A program made the translations under genes and the position numbers. This document shows positions 7,780-15,517 of a stretch of 64,000 nucleotides of DNA, one piece after another (positions within the stretch are counted from its first letter, which is position 1; each line of letters starts with the position of its first letter). This DNA comes from Polyangiaceae bacterium (GTDB lineage Bacteria > Myxococcota_A > Polyangia > Polyangiales > Polyangiaceae). The DNA is taken from NCBI GenBank assembly GCA_019637295.1, contig JAHBVX010000009.1, positions 124,001 through 188,000 of the forward strand. Direction: 5' to 3'. A model generated the notes under the pieces. The model saw nothing but the letters and a program-made list of their open reading frames with translations. It ran no database searches and had not been told where the DNA came from.

Positions 7780-9201
7780 TCAGGGCGACCAGCCCGCGTC
7801 CGGATCGTGGGGCAGGGTCACCCGCGGGGCCCGCAGGTACGCATGCGGTGAGCACAGCGAAAAATTGGAGACCCGGGAGGTATAGATGTCCGCGTAGCGC
7901 TCGACCTGCCGAGCCAGGTAGCTCTTGTCCAGCCCCGCTCGCATCAGCAGGCCCCAGTGGGGATTGCCCACCCGTCCGGCGGCGTCCGCCAGGGGCGCGA
8001 TCCGCTGGTCGAGCTCGACGACCTGGGCGCGGATCTCCGTGAGTCGGGCGCGCGCGGCCTCCGGATCGCCGGCGCCGTGCTCACCGCGCTGCAGCTCGAG
8101 GCGCGCCAAGCTCGTGCGGTGCTCGAGCGCTACCTTCTGCGCCATCAGGCGGTTGAGCTCGTCCTGCGCTGGGCGAAACTGGAGCGAGCTCTTCACCTCC
8201 CGCTCCATCTCGCGCAGGATCAGCGCCGTGCGCCAGCGGAGCATGTCCTTGGTGACGTGAACGTCTGCATAGAGGTGGTCGCCCACGTACAGGATCTCTT
8301 CCGCGGCGAGACCGAGATCCTGCTCGACACTGCGCGCGTTGCCGCCAAGGTAGAGCCCACCGCGCCTCATGGGCCCGAGCGCGGGGCGGAGCAAGCCAGA
8401 GTCGTCCACGATCTCGAACAGCGCGCTGTGCCCGGTGAAGAACTCGGGCTTGCGAGCGGCGACCACGACCAGATCGAACAGCTCTCGAAATGACATCCCG
8501 CCGGGTAGCGCGGGGTCGAGCGCGTAGGACAAGATCGCGCGGGTGTAGCTCCACTCGGAGTTGGTCACCAGCAGCAGCAGCTTACCGGCCTCCTTGAGGT
8601 CGAGCAGTGTCCTCGGGAGGTCCGGGTCGAGCTCCACGAAGGGACCGGGGTTCTCCGCGATCTCTGCTTTGAGCGCGCCCTCCATGTGGGTGGCGTCGAC
8701 GGCGCTCTTGACCACCCGGTACAGGCCCGCGTAGCCCAGCGTCGGGTCGAGCTTGCCCGCGTCGAGCAGATCCACGCACTGGGAGAACAGCGTGGCCTCG
8801 GACAAGGAGAACAGAGTGTTGAGAAACAGCCAGCGAGGCTCGCGCAGGTCGACCAACACGCGGGAGTACGCCTGCCGCTGTTGCTCGAACGTCAGCTCGC
8901 GAGTGCCGTGTTCCGCTCGCGTGACGTAGCCGAAGCGCGTGGCCTTGATCAGGTTGCCGAGCTCCAAATCGAGGACTAGCCCGACGGTGACCAACTCGGC
9001 GTCGAAGCGTAGGTCCTGCACCGGCCAACCCCGCGCGGCCAGGTGGGCGCGGGCGTGCTCGTAGGCGCGTCGCTCCCACTCTTCCACCCGGTAGTGCACC
9101 AGCGTGTAGTCCATGTCGAACCCCACCGCGCGGATGGCGCGCAGGTTGAGCGTCCGGTTCACGAAAATCCGCCGCTCGGCGGGTATCGAGCCGTCTGTCA
9201 T
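7780..9201 (-). CDS. HAD-superfamily 5'-nucleotidase (cN-II/HAD-IG type)
   Basis: A 473-residue member of the purine 5'-nucleotidase family (HAD-IG, TIGR02244 type), which dephosphorylates nucleoside monophosphates in the cytoplasm. HAD motif I is clear as VGFDMDYTLVHY near residue 30. Motif II is LLLVTNSEWSYTRAILSY, and the late motif is LYVGDHLYADV with its conserved Asp residues (order I, II, III/IV as in the family). The C-terminal part contains a charged coiled-coil-like segment (FRPAQDELNRLMAQKVALEHR). The start was set at the ATG at 9201; the frame is open for 20 more codons. Confidence 0.9.
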   Translation of the reverse strand: MTDGSIPAERRIFVNRTLNLRAIRAVGFDMDYTLVHYRVEEWERRAYEHARAHLAARGWPVQDLRFDAELVTVGLVLDLELGNLIKATRFGYVTRAEHGTRELTFEQQRQAYSRVLVDLREPRWLFLNTLFSLSEATLFSQCVDLLDAGKLDPTLGYAGLYRVVKSAVDATHMEGALKAEIAENPGPFVELDPDLPRTLLDLKEAGKLLLLVTNSEWSYTRAILSYALDPALPGGMSFRELFDLVVVAARKPEFFTGHSALFEIVDDSGLLRPALGPMRRGGLYLGGNARSVEQDLGLAAEEILYVGDHLYADVHVTKDMLRWRTALILREMEREVKSSLQFRPAQDELNRLMAQKVALEHRTSLARLELQRGEHGAGDPEAARARLTEIRAQVVELDQRIAPLADAAGRVGNPHWGLLMRAGLDKSYLARQVERYADIYTSRVSNFSLCSPHAYLRAPRVTLPHDPDAGWSP

Positions 9202-9337
9202 GTCCCCTGATAGCTCAGCCGGCCACGCGAGCCAGCATGATTCGATAAAGTGCCATCGCACCGGGACTTCGCGCCCGGACGGACCGTCGACGAGCTGACC
9301 GCGCTATCCCGGCGAGCTCGGCGCCGACTCGCCGCGT

Positions 9338-9901
9338 TCAGACGGCGTCGAGTTCGATCCCGTCGTACAAGGAGTCGACGGGGAAGGAGGCGTCGGCGAA
9401 GGCCAGAGTGACCTGCTCACCCCCTCGCGCGTCGCGCTCGAGCCAACCCGATGCTCCCGAGGAGTCCCCGCGTTCCACAAGGGTGACGCGTCGGGCGCGG
9501 TGGGACACGACTCGATCTGCTTGTAGTGGCTGAGCTTGTCTCCCCGGTCATAGTCCTCTGTCGATCTGCTGGTGACCTCGACGAGCAACGTGGGGTTCAC
9601 GATGGCTTTGGCGTCGATGGGGGGAGACACGAGTCTCTCCGCAGACCACCGAAGCGTCTGGGAACGTCGAGAGGTCCGTGTACTCAATCCGGACCTTCAA
9701 GTCCGAGGTCGCAACGCGACAACTCTTGGGGAGCGCCCCCGCGAGCGCGACGATGGCAGCCGCGGCGAGCTGCGCGTGGGCTCGGGTGCCCCCGGCCAAG
9801 GCATAGATGACTCCATCGCAGTACTCGAGCTTCAGCGAACTGGTCGCCAGCGACGCGAGATAGTCCGCATAGTCGTAGTGGAGCCGGCGCGCAGAGGTCA
9901 C
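9338..9901 (-). pseudogene. Uma2-family (DUF820) nuclease gene, broken by two frameshifts
   Basis: Three adjacent minus-strand frames together spell a Uma2/DUF820 protein, a family with a PD-(D/E)xK-like nuclease fold often found in multicopy in cyanobacteria and myxobacteria. Frame one holds YADYLASLATSSLKLEYCDG and ends after FPDASVVCG (about 9640). Frame two continues as LVSPPIDAKAIVNPTLLVEV and DYDRGDKLSHYKQIES (9515-9635). After an apparent deletion where LREYVLV is expected, frame three continues as RRVTLVERGDSSGASGWLER to GIELDAV and a stop at 9338. A GTG at 9901 is a plausible old start. Confidence 0.85.
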
Positions 9902-10044
9902 GCCACGAGCGGATCGCACTTCCGTGATTGGACCAGCGTCTGCGCGACGCGGCGACGCGACTTCTGAGGGCACGGACCGGGCTAGCGGCCGCGGGGCGCC
10001 CAACTCGTGTTGGCGTCCTCGGACTTCGCCAGCGCCAGGTGGCG

Positions 10045-10914
10045 TCACGCGCGCGCTGCGTTCAAGAGCTCCGACAAGCCGAGCTTGTCCGCCAGCCGGC
10101 GTGCGGTCTCGCCGCGGAACCCTTCGTCCGGGTCCGCTCCGAACGCCAGCAGTACGGGGATCACGGCGAGCTTCCGGTTCACGAGCGCGCACGCGAGCGG
10201 TGGCATCGCGTCCCGCCAGGGCGCCGTCACGCTCGCGCCCGCCGCGAGCAGCGCTTCGACCAGCGCAGGCGAGTCCTGGAGCACGGCCTCCCAGAGCGCG
10301 GTGCTGTTGCGATCGACCGAGACCTCGCGCAGCGCCGCATCGGGCGCGTCGCGTCCCGCGTTGGGATCCGCACCCCTGGTCAGCAGCGCGCGCACGCGCT
10401 CCACGTCGCCTGCGCGCACCGCCCTGAGCAGCGAGGCCGGCGAAACCCGCCGCGTCGGGCGCGGTCCGGCGGCGCGCGGGTGCTCGTCATCGACCAGGAG
10501 CTGCAGATCGGCCCAGTCGCCGCCGTAGCTCATCGCGCGCTCCTCCGAGTCGGGCGTGCGCAGGTACTCGTAGCCATGAAAGCGATCCCAGGCCGCGAAC
10601 ACGTCGCCTTCCGCCAGGTGCCCAAAGGGCAGCGCGGACCAAGCCGCCGCGTCGACGATCTCGCTGGCGCGCAGCACGAGGTAGTACTCGCTGTCGTAGC
10701 AGTACTCGTTCGTCAGATGGTACGTGAACGGCTCGGCGATGGCGACGGGCTCGCCCGCCACTCGCAAGAGGAGCGTCGCCGGAAGCGAGTCCTGGCCCGA
10801 GTAGTGGCCGGCGTCGGCGCGTCGCTCCGGCAGGATGACGAGCATCCAATGCGGTAGCTCCCAGTCTTCGCCGGGCGCGGGCCGCTCGAAGTCGAGCTCG
10901 AGGCGGGTGGTCAT
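10045..10914 (-). CDS. Ankyrin-repeat protein with a unique N-terminal domain
   Basis: A 289-residue protein. The first 145 residues (MTTRLELDFERPAPGEDWEL, CYDSEYYLVLRASEIVDAAA) form a domain not recognised, with many aromatic and acidic residues. The C-terminal half has ankyrin repeats: LLRAVRAGDVERVRALLTRG-ADPNAGRD, TALWEAVLQDSPALVEALLA and CALVNRKLAVIPVLLAFG-ADPD. Ankyrin repeats mediate protein binding. No signal peptide. It sits between the Uma2 pseudogene and a stretch of decayed DNA, so it may belong to an accessory region. Confidence 0.82.
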   Translation of the reverse strand: MTTRLELDFERPAPGEDWELPHWMLVILPERRADAGHYSGQDSLPATLLLRVAGEPVAIAEPFTYHLTNEYCYDSEYYLVLRASEIVDAAAWSALPFGHLAEGDVFAAWDRFHGYEYLRTPDSEERAMSYGGDWADLQLLVDDEHPRAAGPRPTRRVSPASLLRAVRAGDVERVRALLTRGADPNAGRDAPDAALREVSVDRNSTALWEAVLQDSPALVEALLAAGASVTAPWRDAMPPLACALVNRKLAVIPVLLAFGADPDEGFRGETARRLADKLGLSELLNAARA

Positions 10915-11090
10915 GCCTGAGCCCGAGCGTACCCCAGCGTGAACGTGGTGGTGGAGGCTCGCCCCTGCAAGCTGACCACGGCTGGCCTACTGCGAGCGGT
11001 GCTTCGCTCGACTGGCCTAGCAGAACTCGGATGCCGCGGGTGCTGAAGCAGTAGCGCGGAGGCCTGTCCACGGGCGTCGGCCTCCGGCCG
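10915..11090. other. Intergenic DNA upstream of the ankyrin gene
   Basis: No coding frame with family similarity was found here. It should contain the promoter of the minus-strand ankyrin gene. No clear -35/-10 pair, tRNA or terminator was seen. Confidence 0.4.
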
Positions 11091-11210
11091 TCACACGAGG
11101 AAGTCGGGCATCGGCTCCTCGCCGGGCGTGCAGGCGTAGGCGTCGAAGTCCGTCATGCCGCGGCTGCGCAGGAAGTCCTCCCGGAACGGAGGGCCAAGGA
11201 CTGTGCGACG
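11091..11210 (-). pseudogene. C-terminal remnant of an unidentified gene
   Basis: A minus-strand frame of about 39 codons, GC3-rich and protein-like (FREDFLRSRGMTDFDAYACT, then PGEEPMPDFLV and stop), is cut on its 5' side by an in-frame stop at 11211-11213. It has no start codon of its own except an internal Met. It looks like the tail of a once longer gene destroyed by rearrangement. The parent family is not recognised. Confidence 0.5.
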
Positions 11211-11339
11211 TCAGAGGCTTCGCCGAATGATGTGCTCAAGGGTAGACGACGGGATGGTCATAGCGTCCACGTCGGACCGACCCCGGCGCGCTGCATCAAC
11301 GCATTCAATGGCGCCGTGACAGGTGTACTTTCGTTGCTG
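11211..11339. other. Non-coding spacer
   Basis: Less GC-biased sequence with no supported gene, between the remnant and the next minus-strand gene. Confidence 0.35.
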
Positions 11340-11759
11340 TCACGGCTCGGCCTGTGAGAGCAAGCTCAGTACAGCGTCGCCCAGACCGTCGGTGCCACGC
11401 AGCCGGGTGGCACCGACGGGTGCCGGCTCGTAGCCGCGACCGTCGCGTGCGGGTTGCCAGCGCTCCACATCGAACGTGCCCCCATCTTCGAACACGAAAC
11501 ACAACACCGCACCCTGCATGAACGCCTTGTACGACTTCACGCCAGTTTGCTTCAGCAATGGAGTCTTCCAACCCTTGGGTGGCGCATCGTTCGGCGTGAC
11601 GCCAGACACCTGCAACGCACGCTGCACGGCTGCCTGCACGGCGGCAGCGTCGTGGGGCACGACCTCGATCGGTTCCACGTCGATGAAATGTCCTCCGCCC
11701 CCGCCTTGGGGCACGACAAGGATTTCGCCCGCTCGGAAGTAGATGGCTGCTGCAGTCAC
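11340..11759 (-). CDS. Small protein of unknown function, possibly immunity-like
   Basis: About 139 residues from a GTG at 11759 (a longer frame to 11843 begins with non-typical His/Arg-rich residues). The sequence shows IYFRAGEILVVPQGGGGG, then HDAAAVQAAVQRALQVSGVT, a GVKSYKAFMQGAVLCFVFED block and a tail ending LSLLSQAEP. The mix of short beta strands with a K-x-F-x-x-G block is reminiscent of small toxin-immunity proteins, but no family can be named. It lies beside a truncated frame (11850-12100, minus strand) and the group II intron remnant. Confidence 0.55.
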   Translation of the reverse strand: MTAAAIYFRAGEILVVPQGGGGGHFIDVEPIEVVPHDAAAVQAAVQRALQVSGVTPNDAPPKGWKTPLLKQTGVKSYKAFMQGAVLCFVFEDGGTFDVERWQPARDGRGYEPAPVGATRLRGTDGLGDAVLSLLSQAEP

Positions 11760-12119
11760 TGTACGATCCTGATGTTCATGATGATTCCATGCTGCTTGAT
11801 GTTCGCTATGGCGGCGCGTAGGAGAGTCGGTGCGACCAGGCAAGGCTGGTCCGAAGGGAGTGAAAGATGCGATGACTTCACGAAATTCGGTTCATCGTCC
11901 AGCGGGTGCGAGCCCCGCCCGGCGAAGGGTGAGCCCGCCCAGCCGGTAGCGAGTCTTGCGGCGTCGAAGGAAACGACGGCGCCGATGCGTAGGCGCGCGA
12001 GCATGTGGGCCGTGGGGAATGCAGCCACGAAAACCATGTCATCCCGGGTGCCGAGAGGGTCGATTTCCTCGAAGGCGACGGCGGTCTCTCCGCAGCAGGG
12101 CAGGGGCGAGACCGCACCC
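11760..12119. other. Rearranged region with an unassigned open frame on the minus strand
   Basis: No gene can be named. On the minus strand an uninterrupted frame covers about 11830-12060 with moderately high GC3 and a protein-like stretch (DDMVFVAAFPTAHMLARLRI, then GAVVSFDAARLATGWAGSPF). It could be the truncated 3' part of a gene read toward the 11340-11759 gene. The 5' half of the group II intron, expected here, is missing. Confidence 0.4.
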
Positions 12120-12125
12120 GGCGGA

Positions 12126-12956
12126 GTGTACGACCACGTGTCCTTCTTCGACAGCTTGGATCGCACCAAGTTGAAGGAGCTGCTCCAGATCCGGGTGGTC
12201 GATGGGTCGTTGCTGCGGTTCATCGGCAAGTGCTTGCATGTGGGCGTGCTGGACGGCGCGGAATACGCCGAGCCGGACACCGGCACAGCTCAGGGCTCGG
12301 TGCTCTCGCCGATGCTCGGGAATGTCCATCTGCATTGCGTGCTCGACCTGTGGTTCGAGCGAGAGGTCAAGCCTCGCCTGCGAGGTGAGGCGCACATCGT
12401 CCGCTATGCGGACGACTTCGTGATGACCTTCGAGCGACAGGACGACGCGGAGCGCGTGATGGATGTGCTCGGAAAGCGGATGGGACGCTTCGGACTGACC
12501 CTTCACCCGGACAAGACCCGCCTCTTGCCCTTCCGGCGACCGCCGGCAGCGCAGACAAGCGGCAAAGGTCCGGCCACCTTCGATTTCCTCGGGTTCACGC
12601 TGCACGACGAGCGCGCCCGGAGTGGTCGATGGGGAATGATGTGCAAGACCCGGCACGCGCGCCTGCGACGGTCAATCCAGGCCATCGCCGATTGGTGTCG
12701 TCGCCATCGACACCAGCCGGTCAAGGTGCAACACGCCGCGCTCACGATGCGCATCCAGGGCCACTTCAACTACTTCGGCGTCAGCGGCAACTTTCGTAGT
12801 TTGCTGATGCTCGTCGAAGAAACGAAGTGGGTCTGGTTCAAGTGGCTTCGCCGCCGGAGCCAACGCGCGCACCTCACCTGGGAAGGGTTTGGCGAGCTAC
12901 TGAAACGCTTTCCCCTCCCGCGCCCCCGCATCGCGGTCCGAGTCTGGGGGCCGTAG
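12126..12956 (+). pseudogene. ltrA: Group II intron reverse transcriptase/maturase, 5'-truncated
   Basis: The frame encodes the middle and C-terminal parts of a group II intron-encoded reverse transcriptase. It starts inside the RT domain (VSFFDSLDRTKLKELLQIRV) and has the TAQGSVLSPMLGNVHLHCVL block, the catalytic VRYADDFVM box, HPDKTRLLPFRRP, FDFLGFTLHDERARSGRWGM and the maturase (X) domain ending PLPRPRIAVRVWGP. RT blocks 0-2 with the first catalytic Asp region are missing; no plausible start with them lies upstream. The stop is 22 bases before intron domain V. It is therefore a dead 3' fragment of a retroelement. Confidence 0.88.
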
Positions 12957-12977
12957 CCACGAGCCAACTCAACGGAG

Positions 12978-13060
12978 GAGCCGGATGGTGGAAATCTCCT
13001 TGTCCGGTTCTGGTGAGGGGCCCGAGCGGATCGACAGCGATTCGCTCGGGCCTACTCGAC
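12978..13060 (+). mobile_element. Group II intron RNA domains V and VI (3' end of intron)
   Basis: Domain V is visible at 12978-13012: GAGCCGGATG pairs with TGTCCGGTTC around an internal bulge and a GGAAATC-type loop. Domain VI at 13018-13053 is the long hairpin GGCCCGAGCG...CGCTCGGGCC. The intron 3' end should lie at about 13060 (after CCTACTCGAC). Together with the truncated maturase gene just upstream this fixes the 3' boundary. Domains I-III and the 5' end were not found. Confidence 0.8.
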
Positions 13061-13240
13061 AACTGCCAAAACCTGTCCAGTTCGAGGGTAGGCGACCGTG
13101 CGGCGGGCGTGGGCTGGGGTCGAGCGGGCGTGGCGCGCGGGAGGCTAGCGAGCTCCGCCTCCGCCGCTGCGACGTGCTCGCGCGCCAGGGTGCGCTTGCG
13201 CTTCGCGTCCCGAACAGTCGCGCGGCGATGCCGGCGCCGC
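13061..13240 (-). pseudogene. Possible remnant of the gene invaded by the intron
   Basis: Right after the intron 3' end, a minus-strand frame has strongly coding-like codon use (mostly G or C in third positions) and encodes a helical, charged segment (RDAKRKRTLAREHVAAAEAE, then LASLPRATPARPQPTPAA). It is not preceded by a recognisable N-terminus and runs into the intron. It may be an internal piece of a gene into which the intron inserted in antisense direction. No family is recognised. Confidence 0.35.
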
Positions 13241-15517
13241 TCAGTTCCGCGGCGCCGCGGTCGCACCCGCTGCCGCGCGGGTGAGCAATCCGGTCCGGAG
13301 CAGCTCGTCCTCGCACAGCTCGATGGGATGGTAGATGAGCCCGACCTGGCAGAGCAGCCCGTCGCGCGCCACCGGATCCAGCAGCTCGACCTCACCGTCG
13401 GCGTTCCGCGCGACGAGGGCATGGTCGAGTGTCACTGCGAGCTCGACGTGATTGCCGGGCGTCGCCTCGTGGAGCAGCACGACTCCGCGAGCGTCGAAGG
13501 CCACCAGATGACCAAGCTCATTGGCCTGAAGCCTGCTCTTCCGCTGGCGTCTCGAGGCGAGGTGGCGCGCGGGCGCGCCGGAAGCGATGAAGTGGACCAT
13601 CCCGTTGCTGCTCGTCGCGATGGTTCCCGACGCAAGCACGGCCAGACCGTCGAGGTCGTCGCCAGCGGCGCCACTCCACACGTGCTCCGGCGCCGCGCCG
13701 GGGGCGAGCGCGTGCCAGCGTAACGAGCGAAGCGTGCCAGCCAGGAGCCGGCCCGAGTCGTGCGAGAACGCGAGGACGCGCCGCCAAGCGCCGCGCTCCA
13801 AGGGCGAAAACTCGCGTCGGACCGCTCCGGTTCGGGCATCGGCAAGCCGCACCACATCCTCCTCTTCCGCGTAGTAGGCCACCCAGGTCGAGTCGGGGCT
13901 GAAGGTGAGTGCTTGCGCGCCCGAGAGCTGTTGGATGACCGCGCCGGTGGTCGGCTCGATGATGCTCGCCGAGACCAAACCCCGATTGACGGCCAGCGCC
14001 GCCCCGTCGGGTCGAAATGAGAGGGCGACTTCGTCTTCCTCGGTGCCCTCGTCGCCCGGCGAGGGGATGGCGAACGGGACGAGCGCCTGGCCGGTGCTCG
14101 CGTCCCGAAGCTCGCCGCCATGGGCGCCGCCCAGCGCCACCTTCCTGCCGTCGGGAGAGAGCGCCACCGCGGTCACGGGGCCTACGGGAACGTCGAGCAG
14201 CGACTTTGCGCCGTCCAAGTCGAGCACGCGCAAGCGCACGTCTGGCTGGTCCCCATACAGAGTTGCCAGGCGCGGTACCTTGGCCGCGAGCGCAACAGCA
14301 CCGACGACGGCATCGCGAGACCGTAGCACGCGACTGCAGTACACTCGCCCCGTGTCGGCGTGGTGCCCGCCCCACGCGCATGGGTCGGGAAGGGGTCGTG
14401 ACCGACGTGTCGCCAGGTCCCACACGTCCGCACGGCGGTTGTCGTAGGCAGTGAGCTGCGGGGGCGTGGTGCGTGAAAAGACCAAGCCGTCGCCACCTTG
14501 CCCCAACGTGGTGATCTTGCCGGTTGCGACGTTCATGACGCGGAGCGTGAACGACGCTTCAGTCCCTTGCCTTCGCAAGGCCGCTCCCACAAGAACACCG
14601 TCTGCGCTGAGTGCCAGCGCGCTCACTTCTGCGCCAGCGTCCAACCCACGCAGAGCCTGCTGACGGTCCAGGTCGTACACCGTCACCCGGGTGCTGCCGT
14701 CGGCCGCATACGCGATGCGCTTGCCGTCACTCGACAACGCGAAGACATGCGGACCCGGGACCTCGAGCAGCGGGCGCTGGCCTTCGAGCTCCCACACGGT
14801 GAGCCGGTTTCCGCCAGCGACCAGGCGCTCGCCCTTCGGGTCGGTCGTCAAGGAAGGCGCGCGTGTCACGGGTCCGGGCAGCGTCTGCTCGATGCTGCCG
14901 TCTCGCAGGCTGACGATCTCGATCCGACCATCCGCACGAGCCCACGCGACGGACGTGCCCTGCCGGACCACGGCGACGTCGTGGCTCTCGACTCGGGCGC
15001 GGGGGCGCCGGCCAGCAGCATCGAACACCAGCGTCGCGATCAGGTCGTCGTCGCCGGCCAACCAGGCCTCGTGGGGGACGGCACCGAGCACGCGCGGCGC
15101 GAGCACCAGACGAACGGGTGTATTTCTGACGCGCTCGAGAGCGCTGAGGGCGCTATCGAGCATGCGCTGGCCCTCGGCGTGGCGCCCCGCCTTCTTCTCG
15201 GCGATGCCGCGCCGTGCGAGCGCCGTTGGATCAGCGACCGGCTGTGCGAGCTCGTCCGCGATGGCCTGGAGCGCAGCGCGGGTCACCTCGAGCCGAGGAC
15301 AGGTGGCTCGCGCGCTCTCGAGGGCTCGCCGTGCACGGCGCAGCCGGCCTTCGCTGACCAGCGCTTCCGCGCTCACGACCTGCTGGCGAGCAGCCACGCA
15401 CCCCGCACTCTCCCCGACCCGCGGCGCGGAGCGACGCTCGGGACCCAACGCGGGTGCTCCGGCCGCGCAGGCCGCGGCCAGGGCCCCGCAGAAGACAGTG
15501 AGCCACCGCCGCGTCAT
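13241..15517 (-). CDS. WD40/beta-propeller repeat protein, secreted (paralogue B)
   Basis: A 758-residue protein with an N-terminal export signal (MTRRWLTVFCGALAAACAAG, Cys 17 possibly lipidated). A helical segment of about 120 residues follows (QQVVSAEALVSEGRLRRARR, repeat-like), then a long WD40-type propeller region from about residue 160 (DAAGRRPRARVESHDVAVVR, GGNRLTVWELEGQRPLLEVP, FALSSDGKRIAYAADGSTRV, VTAVALSPDGRKVALGGAHG, LTFSPDSTWVAYYAEEEDVV). Such propellers are scaffolds for protein binding. The C-terminus has LLCQVGLIYHPIELCEDELL. Its ATG overlaps the stop of the next paralogue by 4 nt, so the two are co-translated. Confidence 0.82.
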   Translation of the reverse strand: MTRRWLTVFCGALAAACAAGAPALGPERRSAPRVGESAGCVAARQQVVSAEALVSEGRLRRARRALESARATCPRLEVTRAALQAIADELAQPVADPTALARRGIAEKKAGRHAEGQRMLDSALSALERVRNTPVRLVLAPRVLGAVPHEAWLAGDDDLIATLVFDAAGRRPRARVESHDVAVVRQGTSVAWARADGRIEIVSLRDGSIEQTLPGPVTRAPSLTTDPKGERLVAGGNRLTVWELEGQRPLLEVPGPHVFALSSDGKRIAYAADGSTRVTVYDLDRQQALRGLDAGAEVSALALSADGVLVGAALRRQGTEASFTLRVMNVATGKITTLGQGGDGLVFSRTTPPQLTAYDNRRADVWDLATRRSRPLPDPCAWGGHHADTGRVYCSRVLRSRDAVVGAVALAAKVPRLATLYGDQPDVRLRVLDLDGAKSLLDVPVGPVTAVALSPDGRKVALGGAHGGELRDASTGQALVPFAIPSPGDEGTEEDEVALSFRPDGAALAVNRGLVSASIIEPTTGAVIQQLSGAQALTFSPDSTWVAYYAEEEDVVRLADARTGAVRREFSPLERGAWRRVLAFSHDSGRLLAGTLRSLRWHALAPGAAPEHVWSGAAGDDLDGLAVLASGTIATSSNGMVHFIASGAPARHLASRRQRKSRLQANELGHLVAFDARGVVLLHEATPGNHVELAVTLDHALVARNADGEVELLDPVARDGLLCQVGLIYHPIELCEDELLRTGLLTRAAAGATAAPRN

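Noticed and set aside
10915-11339. Possible tRNA or small RNA gene
   Set aside because: No cloverleaf, CCA end or conserved T-loop GTTCRA pattern was seen.
11454-12125. Plus-strand frame in front of the maturase fragment as part of a full maturase
   Set aside because: The frame lacks RT blocks 0-2, has poor codon bias and overlaps a gene on the other strand.
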